Shown here: in pieces, positions 45,781 to 56,809 of the stretch
Layout: each line of letters begins with the position of its first letter
Numbering within the stretch: position 1 is the stretch's first letter
Assembly: GCF_964355755.1 (NCBI RefSeq)
Contig: NC_092679.1
Coordinates: 19,086,932 to 19,150,931, forward strand
Source of the DNA: Antedon mediterranea
Lineage: Eukaryota; Echinodermata; Crinoidea; Comatulida; Antedonidae
DNA length: 64,000 nucleotides
Direction: 5' to 3'
Translations under genes and position numbers: made by a program
The notes under the pieces: model-generated
What the model was told of the DNA's origin: nothing
The model's input: the letters and a program-made list of their open reading frames with translations, nothing else
Database searches by the model: none

Positions 45781-48243
45781 TTACTGATGTAGAAATATAG
45801 AAAAATATGTATTCAATCGGCAACTTACCTCATAAGAACCACAGAACGACGGAAGTTTAAAATATTTCGAAACATCTGTCAGTGGCGTAAAATCATAGTA
45901 ACCCATTGTATCCATTATATCGACTGAAATGTATAAATCGATTATCAAATTAATATCGATTCTATGATATGATATGATATTTATTTTAATTCACTTCAAA
46001 CACGACACACAAAATTAAAATTGTAACATTGTAAAACAAAGAAATGAAACGGGGACAATAACAAAACAAGTAAAGCAGCTTTACAACTAGTGGTGCCCTA
46101 AATGTATACATCGATTATCAAATTAATATAAATGATATGATATGATATGATATTTATTTTATTTAATTTCAAGCACGACACAAACAAGTAAAATTGTAAC
46201 ATTGAAAAAAAAAGAAATGAAGCAGGGACAACCACAAAACAAGCAAATCAGCTTTTACAACTAGTGGTGCTCTAAAAGGAAAACAACAAATATATCTATA
46301 TATAACAGTAATAAGATGAAGTATAAGATTTGTATACTTGATCTGTATTATGTTATTCAATAACATCTGTATAATAATCAATAAATCAGCCAACCTTATA
46401 CATTTATAAGTCTACTATACCGGTTCACTATCAAAATATCGCCTCTTTTACCTTCTTGTCCAGAATTAGTGATCTTGCCAACATATGAGGTACCGGCTGG
46501 TAAGCAGCCCTTATCGGTGAGTGTAATCACAACTTGTCCATCTTGGATTGGTGATTTTATGGGGTAGTACCACATGTTAACCAATGTACCTCCTGAATAA
46601 GTGACTTGTTTTACGAAGTTAGCATTATCTGTAAATGATACACGTATTTTGTCGAATGTGGCGTTTCATAAATAACTACATTAAAAAAAATAGTACAAAA
46701 TTTAACTTTAAATTTAAAGACCCTGATTTAGTGTCCATAATAAAGAAATAATTACTGGACACCGGGAAGCATTTTGTTTTACAAGATATTGCGGCAAACG
46801 GTGTGAAAATTTAAAAAAAAATGGGCGAAAGAATGTAGGCCTGTAAAAGGCTGTACGTCTTACCTGGTACACACCTGACTGGCATTTGTTTACCTTCGGG
46901 GAACGGTACCTTTTGACATTTTTTTGTATTAAAATCAATATTCCACTCAACTTTCTACAAAAAAAGATATGAACATTATGCTAAAAACAGTATACTGTTT
47001 TAAATATTGTGTCCCACCATCAGTATATAGGAATCCCTTCTTTAGGACACAACTATTCTGTCTCTTTACTGTCAAACTAGATGATGATGCACCCAAATAT
47101 GGTAGTGATTTGCCCAAATTTGGTAGTGATGTGACATTATGTCCATGAGCATCACCAATATTTAGAGGACACTTTCCAGTCAAAGGACACCCTACGTATT
47201 CAGTGAACACTTTGATGGATCCTGAATGTGTCTTTTATAGGAGTTTCTAAAACAGTGTTTAAGGTACTGTGTTACACAGGCAAAGTATTGATAGATTGTG
47301 ATCTTAGTAGTAGGGTGTGACCCATAACCTCCCGAAACCAAGCCTCTCTTGATATTATTTCCTAACCTGTTCAAAGTCATCTATCACCATGGTGTACGAC
47401 ACGTTATTGTCTGACGTGTATGCCGTTGAGTTGTACATAAATCGCGATGTAGTGTAATCCACCACAGAGAATATCTCCTGCGATGATGCGCTGAATTCCA
47501 TGTCAGCATGCAAACCAAGAAGCGACCCTATAATGCAATCAACAATTGTAGTATTTTTTAGTTATTAATTCGTATTCGGAGGTGAATGTTAATATATTCC
47601 GAATTTGTGCCATGAGAGGGTCAGAGAGCCATGAGGGTCAGAGAGCCATGAGGGTCAGAGAGCCATGAGGGTCAGAGAGCCATGAGGCGATGCTGAGGAG
47701 GAATACAATTGGAGGAAGAAAAGGGGTGGCGGGGATTCCCTCAGTGGAAACATTTCCTAGACGATTTTTTCTGTTGTCACCTCTCTAATTATTCCAATAG
47801 GGCGTCGTCGGGGCATTTTCAAATGTTTTGTGTAGTCTGTTGCTTTCCAAAATCCTCTTATAATCTATCTATGTATCTTCCTTCCCACAATTAATGATTA
47901 ACGATAGATACATACAAGTTATCTTATTTGATACAACATATCTAAAATTGTATTCGAGTGTGTAGTCTTAGACTGTAAACATATTGGTTAAAAAATATAT
48001 ATTTTGGCACACATGACGTTTCATACGTATTATACTTGAGCTTGAACAGACAAAGATCGAAACGTCGACTGGTGGAGTGGATTAACATAAAACAAGACAA
48101 TAATATAGACTTGGTGAAAGTCTATCGAGGTGGTACATACCAGAAGTTATGGCAAACATGTTTTCTTTCAAACAACATTTGTCCTGAGCGGCGCTGCATA
48201 CCACCAGACACAAGACCACAAAACACGTAAAAAAGCGCGTCAT
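45781..48243 (-). CDS. Ependymin-related secreted protein 2
   Basis: Exons 48243-48141, 47527-47367, 46954-46864, 46628-46452 and 45923-45829, with either read-through to a stop at 45783-45781 (224 aa) or splicing at GTAAGT to an unseen exon. The start MTRFFTCFVVLCLVVCSAAQ is a clean signal peptide, followed by DKCCLKENMF. Core motifs are VVDYTTSRFMYNST, KVEWNIDFNTKKCQK, VRCVP, VNMWYYPIKSPIQDG, KGCLPAG and MGYYDFTPLTDVSKYFKLPS-FC. N-glycosylation sites include YNST and NNVS. Phases (1,0,1,1,0) match the other three copies. Intron 4 carries a two-copy 173-bp duplication, and intron 1 a 17-bp minisatellite. Confidence 0.83.
45930..46275. repeat. Two-copy duplication, about 173 bp per unit
   Basis: Units at about 45930-46102 and 46103-46275 share ATCGATTATCAAATTAATAT, a GATATGATATGATATTTATT run, and CTTTTACAACTAGTGGTGC-like ends. 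They have diverged by about 10-15%. Located in intron 4 of ependymin-like gene 2. Confidence 0.75.
47058..47150. mobile_element. CTGTCTACACTATC MITE copy 5, partial
   Basis: CTGTCTCTTTACTGTCAAAC, then two 21-bp units (GCACCCAAATATGGTAGTGAT and TTGCCCAAATTTGGTAGTGAT) and ATTATGTCCATGAG. The right end is missing. In intron 2 of ependymin-like gene 2. Confidence 0.75.
47609..47688. repeat. 17-bp minisatellite, about 4.5 units
   Basis: Unit CATGAGGGTCAGAGAGC repeated head to tail. The first unit has two extra bases. In intron 1 of ependymin-like gene 2. Confidence 0.95.
47997..48040 (+). repeat. Dispersed ATATTTTGGCACACATGACG motif
   Basis: Related copies are at 3125-3170 and 7340-7375, and an inverted one at about 49050-49090. 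Near the first exon of ependymin-like gene 2. Confidence 0.6.
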
Positions 48244-49514
48244 TCTGAATAACTATCTATAGTGTATCTTGCAACGCAGAAATCTCGGCTGATATGACCA
48301 GTAGGCCTAGTGTTTTGATAGATTTATACTGTTATTTGAAGTGCAACAACGCCAATGACAAAATGTGATTGGCGGAGATTCTTATATGTTAATCATGAGA
48401 TGATGTAATCGCTAAAAACGATAATTTTCGTCAACATAGGCCTACTCGTGTGGAAGTGTGTTGTATAAATATAGTTGTTTATACTGTATATTGTTATACA
48501 GTACAAACATTAATATCATCACTTTCTAATAGCGAATACATGACTCATAAACCCCTGAACCTTTCTCCATACGCCATACGGTCCAATGTACAAAATACGG
48601 GGTACTCGCGTGTATTTTTCGAGAAAAGTTTTTTAACAGTAACTGAGACTGAATTATCTGGCCCACTGTTGCTTCTCAAACTCTAAGCATCATTTGCGGT
48701 GTACTACTTCTTTTGTGGAGAGGAGGACAAATAGGTATACATGGTGGAGTTGACATGTGAAATTGTCCGATAATTATGTGTCAAAATTAAAAAGAAACGG
48801 TGGTACGGATTCAACCGTTACTTAGAACTATAGAAATTGTTTTTTTGGTTATCAAAGACTGACACACTACCTGATATTCTATTTACACACCATTCCCACT
48901 AAACAATGAGTCAAATAAAAATAAACATTCAACAGTTCAGCTGAGTGTACATAAACCAAGTTTATTTGAAAGACGTTCTTTTGGTTATCGTTGTATTTTT
49001 GTAATGGAAGCCTATATACACACTATACTTGCCCCAAGTCTGTAGTTATATTATACGTATGAAACGTCATATATGCCAAAATATTAATCTTTTTACTAAT
49101 ATTAAGTCAAAACTCCGTATCAGACTAACACAAACAGACGTTAAAGTTATGCAGTGTTGGTAAAAAAAAAGAATTATACACTAATGCACAGTTCTAAAAA
49201 GTGTACTGCCCTAAAGACTTTAATACCTGATGGATTACACATATATATTTAATAGTCTATGTATTTTTTTGTATTGCAAAAAAACATTTCTACTCGGTTT
49301 GTACTCGACTTGTACTCGACGTCGTTATTGTTTCTTGCTGGTCCGCACTATCAGATCACCACCGCCTCTTATATGGAACTTCCATATGGCGATCCCAGTT
49401 TTCAGATTATATGAGTAGAAATGTTGGTGCTATAGTGACACTACTATTTTACTTATATGTATGTATACTATTTCTTTATAATCAGCTAAATGAGTGATAC
49501 AGGTTTCTTGTTTC

Positions 49515-51711
49515 TTAAAAGAAACCAATTTTCATCAAACGTCTGGCGGCGTCCTTTACCTTTGGATGAATTGCCTGAAAGTAAAATTGAAAATATTATT
49601 AATGTTATCTGACGAGTATAAAAGTATCACTATCAAACTCATTTGACAAAAAAAAAGTTTGATGTGCCCAAATATGGTAGTGATATGACATCATCATGTC
49701 CATATATAGGCACATCACATTTTTGATGTCACATGAAGTTTGATAGTGTTGACAGAGCTTTAGGCCTACATTTAGTTCCGTAATAATTAAATGTGTTACG
49801 GTGAAAAGGTTCCTTACCTTGCTTGAATCGCAGAAAGACGGCAGCTTAAAATATGGCGATGTATCACTCAGCGTTTTGTAATTGTAATAACCAGCAGCGT
49901 ACAGAGCATCAACTGAAATTATTCATATAAATCAATAATCAATCAATATTAATCGATCAACCACCATGACTGGCTGATGAATGGTCAGTGGTATGGTATA
50001 TGGTTACATATACCATACAAGAATCCATAAATCCATACCACAAGAATCATAAAGATCAATAATTAATCAATATTGTCGATACAAACAAATCAATGGATTT
50101 GGTATCGATCATTCAATATTATACTGGCAGATAGTTGAATTTTTTCTAATCAAACAATCATTCTTCAGATAAGGAATTGAGCTCAAAGTATTTTATTTCC
50201 AATTAATTTTCTGTAAACTTTGACATTTAATTCAATTCAAAACTTTATCTATATAAACCGTACTCGTTAGTTAAGTGAATACATGATATTTGATAAACTA
50301 TATTATAAGTTACCTTCTTGTCCAGAAGAGGTTGTTGAGCCAACGAATGTGACTCCGGCTGTCAAACAATCCTCGGCTGTAACGCTTAAAGTAACCTGTC
50401 CTTTTTGCGTTGGTGTGTTTAGCTCCATGTTCCAAAAGTTAACCAGTACATTACCAGGGTAGGTCACTTGCTCGAGGAATGTTGCATCATCTAGAATAAG
50501 AGGAAATAAATTAATTTGACGCTTATGGCCTACCATACCAAAATATTACGTGTAACGTCATACTTGCAATAGTTTTAAACTCATGTTCATGAGAAATACG
50601 AGAATCGGATGACCTCGTAAGAGATGTAAATCCTCGATATACGCATATCTATGTTTAATGATGACAATATAACCGTCATCATTTTACTTAAGCTTGCTTC
50701 ACACTAGGACGCAACGCAAACGAGTTGACCAATGACAAGCGACAGTTCGGATAATCCACCGCTTGTGATTGGTCAAATCTCTTTCGTTGAGTTACGTCGT
50801 TGTGTTGCGTCTCTGTTGGAACCAATCATTACCTGGAATGCATCGTTGCAATTTACTACCCTCTGGTAAAGGTGCCTTCTCGCATTTTTTAGCCGTGAAA
50901 TCAATTGTCCACTCTGTGTTCTTAAAAAAAAAGTATATATATATAATATCATATGCTTCTTTCATGTCTCTTATATTTAAAAAGAAAATTGTTTATAGGT
51001 ATATGCCTCAACATAACACCCCCCCCCCCTCCCCCTAAAAAACATCCCTTCCGGATTTTCGATAGGAGGAAGAAGGCTTGAAAAATAATTAAGAAACCTG
51101 GTGACATAAGAAGGTATCCCCACCCCCATCCTGGATCGTCCTCTGTCAATATAGGCCTACCTGTTTGTAGTCATTGATAGCCATCATGTACGTTGTGTTA
51201 CCCTCCACATAGAGAGTCGTATTTGCCATGGATTTGGATTGTATAAAATCAGCCACAGCGAAAACATTGTTTCCAACAACTCCGTTGTAATCTCCGGTAT
51301 GGTAGCCAGTAACTGACCCTAAAGGAAAAAGCAGACGTTGTTCTAAGTGACTGTATCTCGTGGTCAGCAGCCTGCTGCACATCACATAGCTAACATCAAA
51401 TAGAAAGGCGAGAGTAGTAATAGATCCATGGGTTACTTTGGTTGGTCATAATGGGTGTGTGAAGGAGGGAGAACCAATAATTACCCCCGGCCCTTGTTCT
51501 ATTTGCCTTACACTGTCCGGACCCAAAACTAACTAAATATACCGTTTATAAACCTTACTTATTTACCCATGTAATAAAAACCGGGATATCTCTGCCGGTA
51601 CCGGTACTTACCAGAAGTCGCGGCAAACATTTCTTGTTTAACGCAGCATTTTTCCTGCTGAGCCAAACTGCAGACAGCCAAACACAAAAATATAATACAC
51701 GATCGCATCAT
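49515..51711 (-). CDS. Ependymin-related secreted protein 3
   Basis: The most completely resolved copy. Exons 51711-51612, 51318-51161, 50920-50833, 50490-50314, 49912-49818 and 49574-49515 (TAA), 225 aa. The signal peptide starts MMRSCIIFLCLAVCSLA, then QQEKCCVKQEMF. Motifs are VADFIQSKSMANTTLYVEGN, TEWTIDFTAKKCEK, LQRCIP, VNFWNMELNTPTQKGQ, TAEDCLTAG and AGYYNYKTL with YFKLPSFC, and a basic tail HPKVKDAARRLMKIGFF in its own exon. Sites NTT and NTTY may be glycosylated. Ependymins are secreted glycoproteins linked to regeneration in a sea cucumber and to neuroplasticity in fish; the role of this copy is not known. The extra last exon differs from the read-through ends suggested for copies 1 and 4. 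Confidence 0.87.
49627..49763. mobile_element. CTGTCTACACTATC MITE copy 6
   Basis: CACTATCAAACTCATTTGAC to TTTGATAGTGTTGACAGAGC, in the last intron of ependymin-like gene 3. Confidence 0.85.
50692..50830. mobile_element. AAGCTTG-CACTAG inverted-repeat element, copy 1
   Basis: TAAGCTTGCTTCACACTAGG, then ACGCAACGCAAACG, and an inverted partner CGTTGTGTTGCGTC at the other end. In intron 3 of ependymin-like gene 3, reaching almost to the donor of exon 3. Confidence 0.65.
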
Positions 51712-52294
51712 TGTCGACGTATAGTCTAGTAAAACACAGTATAAACTATATCAAGTGGACTGCAAAATGTGTTGATGCTTAGAGTGGAGGTTTAAGCAAG
51801 TCTATATAAGAGGCCTATATTATAGCAAGGTGCTTTTATAGGTACCTGTCGTGTCATGAGACTTGTGTATTAGCAGGTCACGCTTTACAAACAACCACCG
51901 TCAACCATAAAGGAAGCGATTACGTCATTTGCTAAAATTAATTTTCATAAGACCATGTGATATGGCTTAACAAATAAATCGATTGAGCGTGAATTCACAG
52001 CCGGTGTTGCTGTCCTTTGAAAAGGAACTCCAGATACTTTACAGAGGTCATTAGGTATAGGTCCGGGATTGTCCGATAAACCAGACAAGATCCGTCACGA
52101 GACTGGGTTCTAAGCGTTAAACAACATGTCCACGTCGTAATAAATAACCAAATATAGCAAAGATATCACGTGTCATTTAATTAATAATCCCTCATGTGAC
52201 TTGCATTTAATGACATTACAAAACTATTAGATTATAGATATATACTTTCATTGTAAATTACTGTTTAATGTGTCTAATAATGCTGCTTTTACTT

Positions 52295-52896
52295 TAAAGG
52301 ACAGGTGCGGGCAAAAAAATTCTATTGATCATACATTCCAATAATTATCGATCTATAGTTTGCCCTATGTTTCATAATTTTTGGGATTTTATTTGTGTTA
52401 CACAATCGCTTGTTGAAAATAAGCACTTTCATATCAGTGGGGGGATAGTTCAAATTACACAGTAAAATCTCTATTCTTTTGTACACAAATTTTGTAAATA
52501 GAGAGGCATTTTAAAAAGCTATGAAAAATAAATGGTGTGGTAAAAAATGTTATCAGATGACTAAATATAGGTAATATAACTTGAATATTACATTTCTGAT
52601 ATTTTTATTCAACTTCAGATTTTTATTTTCATGCTATAGCAAAAATTATCCACCGTATATCCACCATCTTTTTTCACCGTCTAGGGAGTCACCAGACATG
52701 TTATTACATTAGATTTAACTACCTAACTACTGAAAAAAAGTCTTCCTGGTTTTTATGGAAGAATTTTGCCAAATTTTGTATTTGACCATATTAAGGGAAA
52801 TTCATGTTTTTTCATCTCGATTTCTGTTACAAATATTTGATTTATGTACAATTAACCAACTATTAAATTTAAAATTCATGCCTGTACCTGAGCTTT
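52295..52896. mobile_element. 600-bp interspersed element, copy 2
   Basis: Near-identical to 33146-33746 (PPP2R3C intron 11), in the same orientation, here in intergenic DNA upstream of ependymin-like gene 3. Ends AAAGGACAGGTGCGGGC and GCCTGTACCTGAGCTTT. Confidence 0.85.
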
Positions 52897-53024
52897 TTAA
52901 CGCATTATTGAACCACTATGGACATCATTGATTTAGTATTGAAAGTGTAACTAGTAAAGACAATAAATAAATACATTAATTTGCATTCGCTATATTGTTA
53001 ATAACAAGATCAACCAATATTTAT

Positions 53025-53222
53025 AGTTTTAAGCGTGGTTCCCATGCTAGAACGCAACGCAGCGACGTATCGATCACAAATGGGAACCGACGACGCAATA
53101 GTGCTGCAAATATCGCAGGTTTGATTTCACGCAGGCGGGGACAAACACAATTATTGGAAGGGAATTTGCTTATGTTGCGTAGGTTGCGTTACGTTGCGTC
53201 GCAAGTGGGAACCAAGCTTTAA
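53025..53222. mobile_element. AAGCTTG-CACTAG inverted-repeat element, copy 2
   Basis: AAGCGTGGTTCCCATGCTAG with ACGCAACGCAGCGACG, ending ACGTTGCGTCGCAAGTGGGA followed by ACCAAGCTTT. The reading frame through it is incidental. Confidence 0.65.
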
Positions 53223-54092
53223 CCAAGATCGACTAAACATAATATATAACTTTTTTTTCTTCTGCAATTTTCCTCCGAGCCGCGAAGTTTGCAAGCGGCC
53301 TAAAAACTAAATTGCACTGTAAGCTGGTGAGCTGGTTGAATTGTTAATTTTGTACACAATATGAGATGGTTCTTCCGTTTTGGAAAGGAACCAATACATT
53401 GATTAAATTCAATTCAAATTCAAAAAAACATTTATTTCTTTCATAATCATATTTGATTAATGTTTGATAATTGTGTTTTGTTCCCTTAGTTTTCTTGGCG
53501 TTAGTAATTTTCTGATCTCAAATGGTTTTTTTTTCGTCACCCGTAGTTAATGGTAAATTAATCGAATCAAGTTGATTTCTTTGACAGACTTATTTATTCT
53601 ATCAATTGGTAAATTTACTTTATGAATAATACTCACATGAGTCAACTATAACGTTATCTTGCCATTATTGTGTCATCATTATTTTCAATATTTAATATAT
53701 TTTCATCTTGATAACATGGTTAGGCCTACTTTATTATCGGTACAATCATTGTTTGTTTTTATCTTATCTTTCATTTATCACGTTGTAAAGACTAGGGTCC
53801 GGTTCCGTATGAAACCCAGTTGTATCAGTGGGAGAAAAGTGTCACTGTCTCGGTGTCGAACTGATTCGCTTCATAAGCCTAACTTGTACCTAGGTCTATA
53901 TGGCATACTTCTACATAAACCCTCTTGATTGATGAATGTCTCTCGCTATGTCAATCGATTTAAATGACTGTAAAATATAAAAAACATTCACTATTATTGT
54001 AAATGTAAATGGGGGAATAACCTGCGACTTTCAGCCTAACTGGGCTGAATTGTGCACATGTGTGGACACATACCATAACTTTCTACTCCCCT

Positions 54093-54247
54093 AAAGCTTG
54101 GTTCCCACTAGCACTCAACGCAAGGGCGTAAGCCACAACGCAAGCGAATTTACCAATCCAAGCAATATATCATTCGAACCGTTCCTTGTGGTTCGCTTGC
54201 GTTGTGGCTTACGTCCTTGCGTTGCATTCTAGTGGGAAACAAGCTTA
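54093..54247. mobile_element. AAGCTTG-CACTAG inverted-repeat element, copy 3
   Basis: Best-preserved copy. The arms AAAGCTTGGTTCCCACTAGC... and ...TCTAGTGGGAAACAAGCTTA continue inward with GTAAGCCACAACGCAAGCGA in inverted form on both sides. Confidence 0.85.
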
Positions 54248-54439
54248 AGAGAGTCCCTTCGTGTGGAGTACTGCCACCAACCTAACGGCGCCCGTTCGTC
54301 TGGTCCACAATAAGTTACCTATGCATCAAAATGAGATCCCTTGTTCCTCCACTCAAAACTGAATTTTAACTCTCCTCCAACCCTCTTTCCAACTATCAAC
54401 AAAGTTCAGTTCATCGCTCGACCTTCCCAAGATAAAGAG

Positions 54440-56322
54440 TCATCCATATACCTGGTAATTATTCAAGCAGCTTGTTTCTTGTTGACAAAGTGATGGAAGA
54501 ACGAAATACTTGGATACGTCATCCAGTTGTTTCATATTGTAATACCCTCCGGTTTCCACTATATCCACTAAATACATAAATAAGTTCAGCATTAAATTAA
54601 GTTTTCAGGTTTTTATACATGTTGCTCAAGTACGGGGCGCCATTCAGTGCATCATACTGAGACAACTACTACGTCATAGGCCTATATTATAAGTATAGTA
54701 ACCTAAAGCTCTGTCTACACTTTAAAACTGTATGTGACCAAAAAATGTCATGTGCCCATATATGTACATGGTAATGTCATATCACTACCATATTTGGGTA
54801 TATCACTACCATATTTGGGCACATCACACTTTTTTTCAAAAGTTTGATAGTGTAGACAGTGCTTATAAATTAACGATATTTAGGTATACAGCATATGAGT
54901 AGACCTATACGCACATGTAGTTGCAGGTAATTGAATGTGTTTGCCTTTGAAACTAAAAAGAAACGGTATACATTCGTCTTCGCTGACCGTCACTGAGGCT
55001 TGTCCATCATTTTGCGAAGTTTTCATATCAAAGCACCAAGTATTGCTTTTTAAATTGTGCGGATAAACCGCCTGATTACAGAGCTTGCTGTTATCTGTGG
55101 AGAATTAAGTGGATACAATTTTAACAAGCCTAGGCGATGTGTAACAAACGTGGCTCCTCATATTCGGCAACAGTAATCGATTTTTATTATAACCTTGTTT
55201 TGCTTGAACCGGCTTCATTATGCCCTCTAAAGCTCTGTCCGTCTATACTATATACTATCAAACGTTAGCGAAAAAAATGTGATATGCCCGGATTTAGAAA
55301 CGATGACGTCATATCACTACCATATTTGGCCACATCACACTTTTTTCGTCAAAATATATTGATATTTTGACAGAGCTCAAGACGACTCTCACCTGGAACG
55401 CACTTATTCGGCATTTTCGATCCAGCTTGAATTGACGATTTTGTACACGTTTGGGCCTCATAATCGATGGTCCATACATCATTCTGATATCAAATATTAA
55501 ATAAAGAGACAGGTTAACTGAGAACTTATTTGAACTATGTCATATCGCCGGATCACGGTGAAATACGCATACTTTAAAGGCATATCTACACGAGACCTAT
55601 CAAACTTAATGTCACAACAAAATGTGAACATGATGATGACCATATCACAACCATATTTTTGCACATCACACTTTTTTTGTCAAACTAGTTTGATAGTGTA
55701 GACAAGCCTTATAACCCTACATTTTTGTAGTCCTCAATCACCAAAGTATGGGTCCTACTGTCATCTATGTAACCAGTTGTGTTGTAAAACATTCGAGATT
55801 GCTTAAAATCGGCTACAATCGTCACAACTTGTGATAGAGTTCCAAAGTTTTGGTAGTCCTGCTCTATGTGGTACCCAATTAAAGTGCCTTAAAACGAATT
55901 TGTAAGAAACAAAAAATTTAATAATAAATGTTAAAACTGCCTCATTATAATTTATTAAAACACGAAATGGTGTGGACATGCACATCCTGATGATGGGCTA
56001 TGCTGCCCTAAACATGTCGTGTTAATCAATTTTAAGACAGTTTTAATATAGGCCTACCTGTATTTGATTGTTACTATCTACCCTGTCTAGGCTTATGCAG
56101 CTTCTTGATTTAGGCTATATACCGGTATTTAATCGTTATTTACGGTCCTATACTTAATGATCATTGTTTGTATCATGTAGGCCTGGTAGCGGCTACTCTG
56201 TACTTACCCATGTCAACCATAAACATATCGTTCTTCATGCAACATTTTGAGGGTTGTGGCTGTTGAGTGTTACAAATGACCAAAAAGTAAAGAAAGAGCC
56301 CAAAAATACTTATGAGATGCAT
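54440..56322 (-). CDS. Ependymin-related secreted protein 4
   Basis: Exons 56322-56208, 55887-55721, 55483-55393, 55094-54915 and 54567-54440 (stop TGA at 54442-54440), 226 aa. A donor-like GTATAT after the Gln codon could instead lead to an unseen exon. Signal peptide MHLISIFGLFLYFLVICNTQ, then PSKCCMKNDMF. Motifs are VADFKQSRMFYNTTGYIDD, DVWTIDYEAQTCTK, NKCVP, NTWCFDMKTSQNDGQ, EDECIPF and GGYYNMKQLDDVSKYFVLPS-LC. It has extra Cys residues in exon 4 (KLCNQ, TWCFD) and after the last family Cys (TSCLNN) that the others lack. Exon phases are as in copies 1-3. An upstream in-frame ATG was rejected in favour of the signal-peptide start. Introns 2-4 hold three MITE copies. Head to head with EIF3K. 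Confidence 0.82.
54713..54866. mobile_element. CTGTCTACACTATC MITE copy 7
   Basis: AAAGCTCTGTCTACACTTTA to TAGTGTAGACAGTGCTTA. Here the duplicated unit is on the right arm (two ATCACTACCATATTTGGG units). In intron 4 of ependymin-like gene 4. Confidence 0.87.
55228..55380. mobile_element. CTGTCTACACTATC MITE copy 8
   Basis: AAAGCTCTGTCCGTCTATAC to TTTTGACAGAGCTC, in intron 3 of ependymin-like gene 4, ending just before the donor of exon 3. Confidence 0.8.
55577..55712. mobile_element. CTGTCTACACTATC MITE copy 9
   Basis: ATCTACACGAGACCTATCAA to GATAGTGTAGACAAGCCTT, in intron 2 of ependymin-like gene 4, only about 10 bp from the exon 2 donor. Confidence 0.8.
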
Positions 56323-56809
56323 GTTTGATTTTAGCTCTTGTCTTTGTTCTACGTTTGGTTTCTGTCTTGTTCTTTCCATTATTTATCTATCGCTAATCTA
56401 CCCATGTAGGGTTCTATGATAAACAGTTGAATGATAGTTTCAATTACATTAGGGTCCTTGTGATATTAATCATTTTAGTGACGCCGTTTTAATCCTCAGA
56501 ATTTAATTAAAATTGAATGGTTAGGTCTATAATTGGAATAAACAAGAATAATAAATGTCGTTGTTTGTTTCCATTACGAATTAATTATCATATTAATCCT
56601 AAAAATACATTGGGATAGAATAATTAAAAAGTAATAATATTGTTGGCAGAATGGACAGACTATGAGTGCCGACTAATCACACGACTGCCGGATACTTATT
56701 TGCAACAGAACTAGAGAACCGTTGATTAGACAAGACGCTGAGGGCGCGCTCTCATAAAAAACGTGCTGTGATTTTTTTGGTTGTAAATTTTATGTTTTTA
56801 ACATCAAAT
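56323..56809. promoter_or_regulatory. Shared divergent promoter region (inferred)
   Basis: 487 bp separate the start codons of ependymin-like gene 4 (minus) and EIF3K (plus). No TATA or initiator could be assigned. A GAGGGCGCGCTC stretch (near 56742) lies on the EIF3K side. Confidence 0.35.

Noticed and set aside
52995-53222. 75-aa Arg-rich protein
   Set aside because: Lies inside an inverted-repeat element; composition follows the ACGCAACGCA arms.
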